This document shows, piece after piece, positions 8,880 through 17,469 of a stretch of 64,000 bases of DNA. Positions within the stretch are counted from its first letter, which is position 1. Each line of letters opens with the position of its first letter. A program made the translations under genes and the position numbers. The notes below the pieces were generated by a model. It was given only the letters and a program-made list of their open reading frames with translations. It was not told where the DNA came from and searched no databases. Source of the DNA: Algoriphagus sp. Y33 (GTDB lineage Bacteria; Bacteroidota; Bacteroidia; Cytophagales; Cyclobacteriaceae); contig NZ_CP061947.1 in assembly GCF_014838715.1 (NCBI RefSeq), forward strand, positions 5,694,001 through 5,758,000, given 5' to 3'.

Positions 8880-9944
8880 TCAGATCTGCAACCCTTTTTT
8901 ACTGTTCTTTCTATGGTTCGTATGCTCAACCCTGTTTACCCCCAGCGGTATGGTCCGGGCCGCTCTATCCTGTTTGCTCCCCAGAGCTTCGCCAACGGTC
9001 AGCTTTTCACCATGTATGGTGTATATGTTTACGGTCTTTTTCTGGGGTTCTGCTTCGATCAACAGTTTTTGCCCTCCTTTCCGAAGCGTCACTTCAACCC
9101 GGTTGCCATTAGCCAGTTCACGGAACAGCTTTTCTTTTCCGGTTAAGCCCTGTGTTTCTTTCAGAGGAAGTTTGTCCAATTCCTTTTCAGGGTCATAGCC
9201 ATAATTTTCCGGGAACTGCTTCATCCTGAAATTGCCCTGGGCGTCTTTGTCATTCAGGTCCAGTTTTACCAATTCCTTCTGCCCGCCGCTTTCCTTCATT
9301 ACAGCCCGCCCCAACAACAGGTTATAAGCCTGTTCCGAAGTAATGGACATGGATGTATCCATAGGAAAGGTTTGTTTGACTGTTTTGCCGGGATGGTTTT
9401 CAGAATAGAGCAATGCATCATAGTGGCTGATCCGGTATTGTTCATCTTTGCCTTTAGTAAAATGGACCTGGAAATCCATCCTTTCCTTTTCATTCACATA
9501 ATAGGTAACAGGCAATGAAAACTTTTCCTGTCCCTGGCGCACATGCTGTTCGAGCCGCTCTTTTAATTTCCCGAACCCGGCCTGTTCCAGGCTGGCATTT
9601 AAAGCCACGGTATTTTTATGCGCCTTTTGTTCCGCGATAACGGGTTCAGTGAATATGGCAAAGCCCTTTACAGCAAGGCGGATGATACGCAACAGCCTGT
9701 TGGGGTACAGCCGTTTTTCCAGGTTTCTGCGTTCCTGTTTTAGCAAACGCAGGGCAAGCCTTTCCTCCATATCATTGGTATTTCCGTACCTGGTGCTGAG
9801 CCGCTCAAGATGTCTGAGTTTTTCTTTTAGGAAGGCCCTGCTTTCCAGGAGCTGCGGCATAAACAGTTTTATAAACCGCTGCTCCCTTTTTCGCCACTGC
9901 TCCAGTTCCCTTTCCACCCTGTTGTTGGTTGCCTCCATATTCAC
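8880..9944 (-). CDS. Accessory protein with a domain shared with the gene at 10225; basic KKGL tail
   Basis: The 354-residue protein has a Lys/Arg/Glu-rich coiled-coil N-terminal third. From about residue 120 follows a domain that repeats in the 260-residue protein encoded at 10225-11007: GFGKLKERLEQHVRQGQEKF, then SHYDALLYSENHPGKTVKQTF, QAYNLLLGRAV and FPENYGYDPEKELDKLP. I take it for one of the DUF3945/DUF4099-like accessory families of Bacteroidota elements, but this name is uncertain. The protein ends HRKNSKKGLQI, a basic tail shared in type with three other proteins of this element. A role in processing or protecting transferred DNA is possible. Confidence 0.65.
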   Translation of the reverse strand: MNMEATNNRVERELEQWRKREQRFIKLFMPQLLESRAFLKEKLRHLERLSTRYGNTNDMEERLALRLLKQERRNLEKRLYPNRLLRIIRLAVKGFAIFTEPVIAEQKAHKNTVALNASLEQAGFGKLKERLEQHVRQGQEKFSLPVTYYVNEKERMDFQVHFTKGKDEQYRISHYDALLYSENHPGKTVKQTFPMDTSMSITSEQAYNLLLGRAVMKESGGQKELVKLDLNDKDAQGNFRMKQFPENYGYDPEKELDKLPLKETQGLTGKEKLFRELANGNRVEVTLRKGGQKLLIEAEPQKKTVNIYTIHGEKLTVGEALGSKQDRAARTIPLGVNRVEHTNHRKNSKKGLQI

Positions 9945-9980
9945 TGGTTTAACCTGTTATCAAAAATCCCGCTTCACCTT

Positions 9981-10286
9981 TCAGCGGATCCCTTTTCTTA
10001 TTTTCCTGTTGTTCTTTTTCTTACCGCCTGTTTCCTTCTCCTCACGACTATAAGTTTGCCGGTTACCGGGTGGGACTGTACCTGCTTTAGCTGCTGACTG
10101 TGCCAGCTCCTTTTCTCCACAGATGCCTTTGATCAGTTCGTCTGTAAAATCATCGTCGCGCTTAAAGGAGGTTAAGGGATTGGCATCGGGATCAACCCCC
10201 AATGCCCATTTCCTGCCGATAGATTCAGGCGATACCCTTACTCTTTTTCCTTCTCCTGGTTTTCTGGGGGGCCGTCCCGTCTTCAT
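9981..10286 (-). CDS. Small basic accessory protein with KGI tail
   Basis: The 101-residue product is very basic at both ends (MKTGRPPRKPGEGKRVRV at the start, NRKIRKGIR at the end) with an acidic middle DDDFTDELIKG. The first 62 bases overlap the end of the preceding gene in another frame. No later ATG is available, so translational coupling is likely. No family is recognised. The C-terminal tail matches those of three other element proteins, which argues that the frame is truly expressed. A DNA- or secretion-machinery-binding adaptor is conceivable, not shown. Confidence 0.55.
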   Translation of the reverse strand: MKTGRPPRKPGEGKRVRVSPESIGRKWALGVDPDANPLTSFKRDDDFTDELIKGICGEKELAQSAAKAGTVPPGNRQTYSREEKETGGKKKNNRKIRKGIR

Positions 10287-11007
10287 CCTGCTGCGGGGAT
10301 TCCTTCTGGCTTTTCTCAGCGGATTGCCCCTGTGACTCCTTCTGGCTTTTCGATTGGCTGACCCTTTTCATATTGGCATCATAGACATTGACCGTCTTGA
10401 ACTGGGGGCTTGCCTCAAGGAACCGCTTTTGCTCATTGCCATCGGAAAGAAAGGTTACGGATTGCCGGTTGCCTTTTTTCAGGGAATCCATCAGCCTGCC
10501 TTTGTCCTCTTCGTTATTAAGCTCTTTGATGGGGTGCTTCTCCAAAGCTTTTTCGAGGTCATAGCCAAAATTCTCATGAAACTGCTTCAGTTTGTAGTTC
10601 CCGTGTTTGTCGGTCTCTTTAAAATCCATTTGCACCCAGGCGTTGTATTTTTCATTTTCCCTGTTGACCAGGTCTTTGTTCACCGACCTGCCGTCCAACA
10701 GGTTGTACCCTTCTTTCAGGGTAATATTATTGTCTTTGCCGATGTAGAATGTCTGGTTGACCGTTGCTTCATCACCCGGCTTCTTTAAGGACATATCGTA
10801 TTTATTGAAGAAGTACATATCGGTCTGTTCCGATTTGCGGAAATGAAGTACCGAGTTGACTTCATCCTTTCCATATTCCGCTTTATGCGCCAAGGTAAAA
10901 GCCGGTTCCCCTTTGCTGATCTGTTCCTTCAGCTGTGTTTCCAGGGCTTCACCAAAGCCTGTAAACTTTACCTGGTTTTTCAGGTAGTCGAAATTCTGCT
11001 CATTCAT
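10225..11007 (-). CDS. Accessory protein, paralogue of the 8880 product; basic KGI tail
   Basis: The 260-residue product has one domain (residues about 10-205) with TGFGEALETQLKEQISKGEP, MSLKKPGDEATVNQTFYIG, EGYNLLDGRSVNKD and FHENFGYDLEKALEKHPIKE. These elements occur in the same order in the protein encoded at 8880-9944, so the two are paralogues. Then comes SPQFKTVNVYDANMKRV, a Ser/Gln/Lys-rich linker, and the end RRRKKSKGIA. The function of the domain is unknown. The gene is 66 bases downstream of traN on the same strand and probably belongs to the same long transcript. Confidence 0.65.
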   Translation of the reverse strand: MNEQNFDYLKNQVKFTGFGEALETQLKEQISKGEPAFTLAHKAEYGKDEVNSVLHFRKSEQTDMYFFNKYDMSLKKPGDEATVNQTFYIGKDNNITLKEGYNLLDGRSVNKDLVNRENEKYNAWVQMDFKETDKHGNYKLKQFHENFGYDLEKALEKHPIKELNNEEDKGRLMDSLKKGNRQSVTFLSDGNEQKRFLEASPQFKTVNVYDANMKRVSQSKSQKESQGQSAEKSQKESPQQDEDGTAPQKTRRRKKSKGIA

Positions 11008-11073
11008 AATTTTTAAATTTTATGGTTCACGATTCAATTACACATTATCCATACAGTGGCTGTTGCCCCGTTT

Positions 11074-11937
11074 TTACTTTACCGGCAATGCTTTCACGAT
11101 AGCCTTGTTGTTGACTTTAAGGCCCAGGTGCCTGCCCCCGTTGCGTTCCATGAGTTCTATGGACAGGTATTTTTTATCGGGAATGGTAAATTTCGGTACG
11201 GCGAAAACTACTGTTTGCAGGGATTGCCCCCTGATGACCTTAGTATTGCCGGTTACTTGTAAAGGCAATTGTTCCAGTTCCTGGGAAGCTGTCCTTTTCG
11301 CTTTCTTCTTGTCCCGGATATACATGCGGAACTGTTCAATGTCATAGTGGATATTGGAGTTGTTTCCCAGTTCCAGTTGGAAATACAATACGTCTTCCTG
11401 TATGTAGAGCCCGGTCAGCCGTAACCCCATTTCATACCTGCGGTCTTTGATCTTCCTGATACTGGTCTTTTTAACCGCTACCTGTTCTGCTACGTCCCGG
11501 ACTATCGCCTCATTGTCCCCTGCATCCAAAAACCTGGCTACAGGCTTGTTCAACTGCCTGTATTTCCCGACTTCCAGGTTAATGGTTTTAGGTTCCCGGG
11601 AATAATCCAGCAGGAAGGAGTACAGTTGGCCGTCAGCAGTGACGACCGTCAGGTTGGTTTCTTCGAAATCTTCCAGTCCCGCTTTGACCTGCAATATGTT
11701 TTCCACGCCTTTGGCTTTTTGCACCAATACATCCCGGCTGCCCCTATCCACGCTTTTGACCGCATAGGGAAAAACCAGGTTCGTGGTCTTATGGTAGGTG
11801 ATAGCCAGGTGTAAAGGCTCGATATTGACCGTCTCAAAAGGAGGGACCCTACTTTGGGCCTGCGCCCCGGCAGAAATAATGAGCAGGACAATGATCCATA
11901 CCGCACATACCTTTTTCTTCACTTGATTGCTGTTCAT
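11074..11937 (-). CDS. traN: Conjugative transposon protein TraN
   Basis: The 287-residue protein has an N-terminal signal sequence (VWIIVLLIISAGAQAQ) and the TraN/DUF4138 pattern HLAITYHKTTNLVFPYAVKSVDRG, followed by beta-rich segments such as YFQLELGNNSNIHYDIEQ. TraN is a VirB9-like periplasmic/outer-membrane part of the Bacteroidota conjugation channel; the family role is partly inferred. It lies directly downstream of traM (29 bases), the standard order of CTnDOT-type elements. The end is a beta strand region without a membrane helix. Confidence 0.9.
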   Translation of the reverse strand: MNSNQVKKKVCAVWIIVLLIISAGAQAQSRVPPFETVNIEPLHLAITYHKTTNLVFPYAVKSVDRGSRDVLVQKAKGVENILQVKAGLEDFEETNLTVVTADGQLYSFLLDYSREPKTINLEVGKYRQLNKPVARFLDAGDNEAIVRDVAEQVAVKKTSIRKIKDRRYEMGLRLTGLYIQEDVLYFQLELGNNSNIHYDIEQFRMYIRDKKKAKRTASQELEQLPLQVTGNTKVIRGQSLQTVVFAVPKFTIPDKKYLSIELMERNGGRHLGLKVNNKAIVKALPVK

Positions 11938-11966
11938 ACTGTTTCTTTTTTATGGTTGAGTAATCG

Positions 11967-13271
11967 TTACTGTTGTTGCTTTTCGTCCTTCAACCAGACC
12001 TGGTAGCCCGCTTTGACCGTGACTTTCACTAATTTTATTTTCTTGCTGAGCAAGCCCCTGGCGGTCTCAATGCCCGCCCCCGCCAACTGGCCGCCAATGG
12101 TAGGATTGAGGGTGGTCATCCCGAAGCTTTGCACCGCCCTGTCCCCCGATTGCTTGGCCACGTCCCTGGAGATCGCCCCAGGTATGTAAATACCTTCCAG
12201 CCCGTCCGCATCATGCACAGAGAGGGACACGGGAAAGAGGGATTCCCCGGAACGGATACTTTTGATATTGACCTCCAGCCTTTCCCCGTTAAGGGAAGCT
12301 GTACCGAATACAAAATGGTCTTTGGGGATCCTGGTACCGTTGATAAAAACATCGTTCAGTAGGCGAAGCTTGACGGTGGACCCTGAAACGAGGGTCTGTG
12401 ATTCATGCACCACCGCCCGGATGGCATTGGCATCAATGCTGTTGTATGCAGGCTCTTCCAATGAGTAGAACCCGTTTTGATGCGCGGTGGCATAAGCTGC
12501 GAACAGTTCCTGTTCCGGGGTTCCACCCTCCCAACCGGAGATATAATCCTCTTTGATTTCCGCATTTACCGAAAACACCGCTCCCGATTGTTCCTTCGAA
12601 GCCTGTCGCAGGCGCTCCTGCACCCGTTCAGGGTGTTGGATATCCAGGATACTTTGCAGCATCCGGTTCAGTTCCTGCATTTCCGGGTCTTCCCCTTCAT
12701 TCCCTTGCTGCATGATGTGCATCATCTGTTCCAGCCTGTCCAGGTCTGAACTGATAGAAAGAGGTTCAGGCTTAAATGCTGTAGGGTCGTCCTCCTGTGT
12801 GTCTTCTTCCACCGGCCGGGATAAAGCTTCATTGAGTTCCGCTAATTTTTCCATCACCCTGGCTTCGTTGGGATCGCTATAGCCACCGGCATATGGACCG
12901 GATCGAAGCCCACTATTTGCGTATAGGCTTTCATCCGCCTCAGTATCCTCCTCCCAATCGGGTTCATCTTCAGTTGGTGAAAATGACAGCCAGTAATAAG
13001 GGTCATTTTTGATCTGCTCCCTTAGTTTCGCCGAGTCCGATTCGGCCCTTTCATAATGCCCGAGTTTGGTCAATTCCTTGTCCTCCCGCACCGCCGCTCC
13101 CGGCAACTCCATATTAAAACCCTGCTCTTCCGCCAGGGCTGCGTTTGCCGCACTGCCCCTGCCGCCACCCATGGCCCAGAAGCCTAAGGTGAGAAATGGC
13201 AATACCAGGACAGGCAGTACGGTGAAAAATTTGCGCTCATTAAGCTTTTTCGCTGATTGTGTTTGTTCCAT
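11967..13271 (-). CDS. traM: Conjugative transposon protein TraM
   Basis: The 434-residue protein starts with a short cytosolic part, KKLNERKFFTVLPVLVLPF, and a single membrane helix (about 15-38), then a long polar linker with acidic segments and a C-terminal beta domain (ETQTLVSGSTVKLRLLNDVFI type; here SQTLVSGSTVKLRLL). This is the TraM/VirB10-like architecture: an inner-membrane-anchored protein spanning the periplasm to the outer-membrane pore. The gene starts five bases after the end of the upstream TraL-like gene. Length is in the usual 400-450 range. Confidence 0.9.
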   Translation of the reverse strand: MEQTQSAKKLNERKFFTVLPVLVLPFLTLGFWAMGGGRGSAANAALAEEQGFNMELPGAAVREDKELTKLGHYERAESDSAKLREQIKNDPYYWLSFSPTEDEPDWEEDTEADESLYANSGLRSGPYAGGYSDPNEARVMEKLAELNEALSRPVEEDTQEDDPTAFKPEPLSISSDLDRLEQMMHIMQQGNEGEDPEMQELNRMLQSILDIQHPERVQERLRQASKEQSGAVFSVNAEIKEDYISGWEGGTPEQELFAAYATAHQNGFYSLEEPAYNSIDANAIRAVVHESQTLVSGSTVKLRLLNDVFINGTRIPKDHFVFGTASLNGERLEVNIKSIRSGESLFPVSLSVHDADGLEGIYIPGAISRDVAKQSGDRAVQSFGMTTLNPTIGGQLAGAGIETARGLLSKKIKLVKVTVKAGYQVWLKDEKQQQ

Positions 13272-13276
13272 CTTCT

Positions 13277-13588
13277 CTATTTTTTATAGTTATTGATCGT
13301 ATCCAAAACTGCCGTACTGTCCGGTTGAGCAACCTGTTCCCTTATGTCAGGGATAAGCGGCCGTTGTATATTCCCGGCTTCAGGCAGGAGCCTGCGGCTG
13401 CCGCCTGAAAAGGCCAGCAACAACCAGGTGGCAGTAGCCACCAGCATGAACAGCGTGAGCAGTAGTATTTTGCTTTTCCGGCTTAGCTGTTCCGATATCA
13501 CCTGCAGGCTGTCCGCACCCCTTTTGATCCTGCCGTCCACAAGCTGGCTCACATCCGGTAATTTTCCTGTTGTATTGTCTTCCCGCAT
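13277..13588 (-). CDS. TraL-like small membrane protein
   Basis: From the ATG at 13588 the product has 103 residues: a polar N-terminus MREDNTTGKLPDVSQL, one membrane helix (SKILLLTLFMLVATATWLLL), and a short periplasmic tail ending DTINNYKK. It occupies the traL slot between traK and traM. A longer frame starts at 13636 but would overlap traK; the ATG at 13588 lies two bases after the traK stop with an AACAGG-type site upstream. The identity is from position and topology, since TraL is weakly conserved. Confidence 0.65.
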   Translation of the reverse strand: MREDNTTGKLPDVSQLVDGRIKRGADSLQVISEQLSRKSKILLLTLFMLVATATWLLLAFSGGSRRLLPEAGNIQRPLIPDIREQVAQPDSTAVLDTINNYKK

Positions 13589-13590
13589 GG

Positions 13591-14208
13591 TTACCTGTTT
13601 TTGATGTTGAGGTCTTTGTTTTCCAGTGTCTTCCACCGCTCCACCAAAAACCCGTGCGGGTTATGGTCGCTTCGGGCTACATTGCGCAGGTAGCCTTCTG
13701 TGACCAAGCTCCTGGACACGACCGAACTGGTGCGGGTGATCTCCTGCGTGCCGTAGTACCGGAAATAAAATGGGTATTGGTTGATGTCTATTTGCACACT
13801 ATCCATCCGTATCACCTGGCTGACATTACCGGAAATGATATTGCTGTAGTAATTGCTTTCCTTTAAGTTGTCGTACTGCCTTTTGGCGGAGCCGTCTGCC
13901 AGGTACAATGCCCTGGTGAGGTTGGCCTCTATGACCTGGTCATCCGGGTCAAGGCTGAAAAAATACCTGTGAAAGGTGGTCACATGGTCCCGCGCCTCCA
14001 CTTCGATATTGTCTTTTCTTTCAGACGCGTAGGCTTCGAGGGCTTTGCCATTGGCCAGGATATATACTTTCCCCTGCATCGCTGATACTAATTGGTAACT
14101 TTTGTACAGGGTAAAACCGCAGAGCAGTAAGCTGCCCGCTATGACCAGTATGGTGAACAGTCGTACCTGCCTGAATGCCGTATCTATGTTCTTCGTCTTG
14201 GTAAACAT
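13591..14208 (-). CDS. traK: Conjugative transposon protein TraK
   Basis: The 205-residue protein starts MFTKTKNIDTAFRQVRLF, followed by one membrane helix (TILVIAGSLLLCGFTLYKSY) and a periplasmic domain with VEARDHVTTFHRYFFSLDPD and QYPFYFRYYGTQEITR. These are clear TraK features; it is the VirB8-like component of Bacteroidota conjugation machines. The ending FLVERWKTLENKDLNIKNR is conserved in type. It starts 16 bases after the traJ stop and is followed by the TraL-like gene at two bases. Confidence 0.92.
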   Translation of the reverse strand: MFTKTKNIDTAFRQVRLFTILVIAGSLLLCGFTLYKSYQLVSAMQGKVYILANGKALEAYASERKDNIEVEARDHVTTFHRYFFSLDPDDQVIEANLTRALYLADGSAKRQYDNLKESNYYSNIISGNVSQVIRMDSVQIDINQYPFYFRYYGTQEITRTSSVVSRSLVTEGYLRNVARSDHNPHGFLVERWKTLENKDLNIKNR

Positions 14209-14224
14209 GTCTTATTTTTGATGT

Positions 14225-15445
14225 TTAAGAATTGCCTTTGAGTTTATCGTTCATATACCCGCCGCCATCTTTGAAATAGCCCGCATTGGTCCCCCTTGAT
14301 TCCATGTTCTGCGACATGTCGCCTGCGGAGTTGCCAAAAGAATCCGACACCATGCCCGCGCCCTTCATGGCCATTGCAGCACCGGTACCCGCCATAGCCA
14401 CTGTTTTGACCATGCTGCCGCTGAACAGGCTGCTGACCTTATGCGGTAATGCCCCACCGGATGCCGCATGGACGATGTAATTCGCTACGCTGGGTACGGT
14501 AAAATACCCGATGATGCCAATGATCATAAAGATGAGGTAACCCGTATCCGTGGAGGTGAAAAAGGTATCCCCGCTATCGTTGATCTGGCTGATATCCAGC
14601 TCCAGCATTTTCTCCTGTATCTTACCGATGATGGCCCCGAAAATATTAGCCACGGGCAGCCAGAGGTAGATATTGATATAGCGGGCCAGCCAGACCGTCA
14701 GGGTATGCTGAAAACCGTCAAATACGGCCAGCCCAAACACCAGTGGCCCGAGTATAGCCAGTACGATCAATTGAAATGTCCTCAGCGTATTGATACAAAG
14801 TGCGGCCGCTTCAAAGAGCAGGCTCAACACTTCGCTCATGAATTGTTTGACCGAGTTGCGGAAACTATAGGAGAGTTTAGCCCCCGCAAATGCGAAGTCA
14901 TTGCCTATTGATTCCCAGAAGCCCTCATCCGGCGCCGCTTGGTTATCGTCAATACCCTGGGTGTATTTGAGCCACTTTTCCCGGTCGCCAAACCCATAGT
15001 CCCCTTCATACATCTGCCAGTATTTGCTGCTCTTGACCGCCTGTTCTTTTCTATCCAGCAGTACTTTAATGGCCTTGTCGGAATTATCTACCATCGCGGT
15101 AGTAGCGGTAACTGTAGGCTTCATTACGCCGTTGACCATGGCCAGTACCGATGGGAACACCATGATACAGAACCCGATAACGAAGGGCCGGAACAACGGG
15201 TAAAAATCTATCGGCTCCGCATTGGTGATATGCCGCCATACCCTCGAAGCGATGTACCAGGTCGCAGCGAACCCTGCCAAACCCTGCGCTACGCCGATCA
15301 ACTGGCTGCAAAGGGGCATCATCTCCTCATACAACTGGTCCAATACGCCATGTAACCCTCTTATGCCCGATGTCTGGGCATTTGCCATTAATGGCGTTAC
15401 CATCCCCAATGCCGCCATAATCGCGGCCCTGCTCCACTTTGCCAT
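14225..15445 (-). CDS. traJ: Conjugative transposon protein TraJ
   Basis: The 406-residue protein is a polytopic membrane protein of the VirB6/TrbL-like TraJ family. It shows a signal-like first helix, ATWYIASRVWRHITNAEPID, membrane helices around residues 90-110, 230-255, 265-290 and 320-340, and a cytosolic Gly/Ser/Met-rich tail. TraJ forms part of the inner-membrane translocation channel. It lies between the TraI-like genes and traK, the standard position. Length agrees with homologues of about 330-430 residues; the polar tail is longer than the minimum. Confidence 0.9.
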   Translation of the reverse strand: MAKWSRAAIMAALGMVTPLMANAQTSGIRGLHGVLDQLYEEMMPLCSQLIGVAQGLAGFAATWYIASRVWRHITNAEPIDFYPLFRPFVIGFCIMVFPSVLAMVNGVMKPTVTATTAMVDNSDKAIKVLLDRKEQAVKSSKYWQMYEGDYGFGDREKWLKYTQGIDDNQAAPDEGFWESIGNDFAFAGAKLSYSFRNSVKQFMSEVLSLLFEAAALCINTLRTFQLIVLAILGPLVFGLAVFDGFQHTLTVWLARYINIYLWLPVANIFGAIIGKIQEKMLELDISQINDSGDTFFTSTDTGYLIFMIIGIIGYFTVPSVANYIVHAASGGALPHKVSSLFSGSMVKTVAMAGTGAAMAMKGAGMVSDSFGNSAGDMSQNMESRGTNAGYFKDGGGYMNDKLKGNS

Positions 15446-15456
15446 ACCTGTTGTTT

Positions 15457-16092
15457 TTATTTGTTTATACCATATAAGTTCCTGAGCCTGTCCGCATCGT
15501 TTTTTTCTTTGGCCCTTTGAATGGCCAGCGCGGTTGACCCGTTATTGAAATACCTTAAAAAATGCAGCTTGTCTTCCATGTCGGCGTAGATGCCGTCGAT
15601 GGCTTCCATCCTTTCATCATCGGACATACGGAGCTTGCCCGCGGTAACGATGATGGCCAGTTCGTCCAGGTTCCGTAAACTGGACCGGAACAGGTTGCCA
15701 TACACTTTGCCCATATAGTCCAGTTCAGCGGGATTGAAATAGCCCGATTGCTGAAACCTGCGGTGAGCGTTTTTATATTCCCTGACCAGCGCCAACTGGT
15801 ATTCTATGATGCTGGCGACTTTGTAATAGTCCCTTACAGCCGGGCTTACCTGCATCAACCCGTCCAGGAATGTTTTGTGGATGTTGAAATTCCCCTCCGA
15901 GATATTCTTGATCGTAGTATAGCCGGTGTTGACTATCCTGTAGCCTTTTTCCAGGTCGGTAAGTATCTGTTTGAGCTGTGCCAGTTTTTCAACGTTGAGT
16001 AACAACTGCGCAGCTTCATCCGCCTGGGCTGATGCCTGTCGTGTCCCGCTTATTCCCGCTACTACCAGTATGGCTATCAAAATCTTCTTCAT
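15457..16092 (-). CDS. TraI-like periplasmic conjugation protein, third paralogue
   Basis: From the ATG at 16092 the product has 211 residues: signal peptide MKKILIAILVVAGISGTRQASA, then an all-helical mature part with QLKQILTDLEKGYRIVNTGY, MSDDERMEAIDGIYADMEDK and the end LRNLYGINK. It shares these blocks with the two genes upstream. A longer frame to 16239 overlaps the previous gene and lacks a signal at its start, so it is rejected; the chosen start is one base after the upstream stop. Homologues are called TraI or conjugal-transfer proteins of unknown biochemical role, perhaps VirB5-like pilus-tip or periplasmic factors. Confidence 0.75.
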   Translation of the reverse strand: MKKILIAILVVAGISGTRQASAQADEAAQLLLNVEKLAQLKQILTDLEKGYRIVNTGYTTIKNISEGNFNIHKTFLDGLMQVSPAVRDYYKVASIIEYQLALVREYKNAHRRFQQSGYFNPAELDYMGKVYGNLFRSSLRNLDELAIIVTAGKLRMSDDERMEAIDGIYADMEDKLHFLRYFNNGSTALAIQRAKEKNDADRLRNLYGINK

Positions 16093-16093
16093 A

Positions 16094-16741
16094 TCAATCC
16101 TTATTGGTACCATATTGCAGGCGGAGGTTATCAATTTCCTTTGCTTCCTTTTTCCTGGATATGGCCAGTAACTGCGTTTCCCTGCCAAATGCTTCCGCGA
16201 ACCGGTAGTTGCCTGACATCTGGTTATATAGCCCGTCAATCCGCTGCAACCTTTCGTCGTCCTTCATCTCAATTCTGTTATTCGTGGTAAGGGTTTGCAG
16301 TTCGGAGAGGATGGCTATACAGTCATCCGCCAGCCTGCCATAGACTTGTTGGATATATTCCAGTTCACCGGGCCGGAGCCACCCGCTTGCCTTTGCCATT
16401 TTATACCCCTGGCTGGCACTGCGCAAGGTCTTTACCTGTAAGCTGATGATGTCGGCCACCCGCACATAATTATCTACTGTTGGGCTGACACCTGAGAGGG
16501 AGCGGAAAAAATCCCTGTGCAGGTTGAAGTCGCCGTCCTTGATATTACCTATGGTGGCAAGCCCCTTTTGGGCGATGTCATATCCTTTACGGGCGGTGCT
16601 GATATAGACCTGTAATGCCGCTATCTGCTCCGCTAAGTATTTTTTCTGCGTGTCCTTTTGCCGCCACCATTCTTCGAATGTCTGCGCCTCGGCAGGGATG
16701 GCTGTTGTTGCCAGGAAGAGTGCGATAATCAATTTTTTCAT
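16094..16741 (-). CDS. TraI-like periplasmic conjugation protein, second paralogue
   Basis: The 215-residue product has a signal peptide MKKLIIALFLATTAIPAEAQ and a helical mature region with EQIAALQVYISTARKGYDIA, GVSPTVDNYVRVADIISLQ, MKDDERLQRIDGLYNQMSGN and the end LRLQYGTNKD. It matches the following gene almost block by block and the preceding gene more weakly, so this is the middle of a tandem triplication. It lacks Cys in the mature part. It lies 28 bases downstream of the first paralogue. Function is inferred only from the operon: periplasmic part of the mating channel. Confidence 0.75.
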   Translation of the reverse strand: MKKLIIALFLATTAIPAEAQTFEEWWRQKDTQKKYLAEQIAALQVYISTARKGYDIAQKGLATIGNIKDGDFNLHRDFFRSLSGVSPTVDNYVRVADIISLQVKTLRSASQGYKMAKASGWLRPGELEYIQQVYGRLADDCIAILSELQTLTTNNRIEMKDDERLQRIDGLYNQMSGNYRFAEAFGRETQLLAISRKKEAKEIDNLRLQYGTNKD

Positions 16742-16769
16742 TTTGCCTGTTTTTTAGTTGTTCATTGAA

Positions 16770-17459
16770 TCACCTGATGCCATAAAGCCGCCGGGACAGT
16801 TCCACTTCATTTTCCGTCCTGCCCCTTTGTATGCTGAGCAGGGCGTTCTCCCTGTTAAAGGATACCAGGTCGCTGTAATTGCGGTCCACCCGGTCCGCCG
16901 CCTCGTTGATGATTTCCAGCCTTTTTGCATCACTCATCTGTACCGTGAAGGATTGTACTACCAGCATGATATGGTCTATGCTTTTGGCGGTTTCACCAAG
17001 GATGCCGGAGTAGACTATTCCCATATACTGTTTTTCTTCCGGGGAAAAATGTCCGTCCTGTTGAATGATGCGCCACACCGCCTGGTATTCACTGAGCAGC
17101 CTGCTTTGTTTCTGGCTGATCTCCCGTACCCGCTGGTAGTAGGTAATGGCCAGTTTAACTTTCTGCAATTCTTCAAAATACCCCTTGTACAGCTCCCTTT
17201 GCTTTTCGGTCCATTCGCTGATCTCATCCAGCTTCAGTTTGGACATGGTATTTTCCAGCACCTTTTGCGCGTTCTGCATCCAGATGACCTTGTTCTGCTG
17301 CCGCTGTATCTTCAGGTCTATGGCTACGATGACTTTTTTCACCCCGGCCTTAATGACCTCCAGTATGGCTAAGGGCACCGCCGCTTCCGACCTTTGAGGG
17401 GGAAGCGTGAAGACGATGCACATCACCGTCAGTATGGTTGTTCTTACCAGTTTGTTCAT
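16770..17459 (-). CDS. TraI-like periplasmic conjugation protein, first paralogue
   Basis: The 229-residue product has signal peptide MNKLVRTTILTVMCIVFTL..., a hydrophobic stretch VPLAILEVIKAGVKKVIVA after the signal, and a helical body with EISQKQSRLLSEYQAVW, MSDAKRLEIINEAADRVDRN and the end LSRRLYGIR. The body and tail match the two downstream genes; the extra hydrophobic part at the N-terminus is unique to this copy and may keep it at the membrane. It lies ten bases after traG on the transcript. This copy is the most like TraI of CTnDOT-type elements. Confidence 0.75.
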   Translation of the reverse strand: MNKLVRTTILTVMCIVFTLPPQRSEAAVPLAILEVIKAGVKKVIVAIDLKIQRQQNKVIWMQNAQKVLENTMSKLKLDEISEWTEKQRELYKGYFEELQKVKLAITYYQRVREISQKQSRLLSEYQAVWRIIQQDGHFSPEEKQYMGIVYSGILGETAKSIDHIMLVVQSFTVQMSDAKRLEIINEAADRVDRNYSDLVSFNRENALLSIQRGRTENEVELSRRLYGIR

Positions 17460-17469
17460 AACCTGTTTT

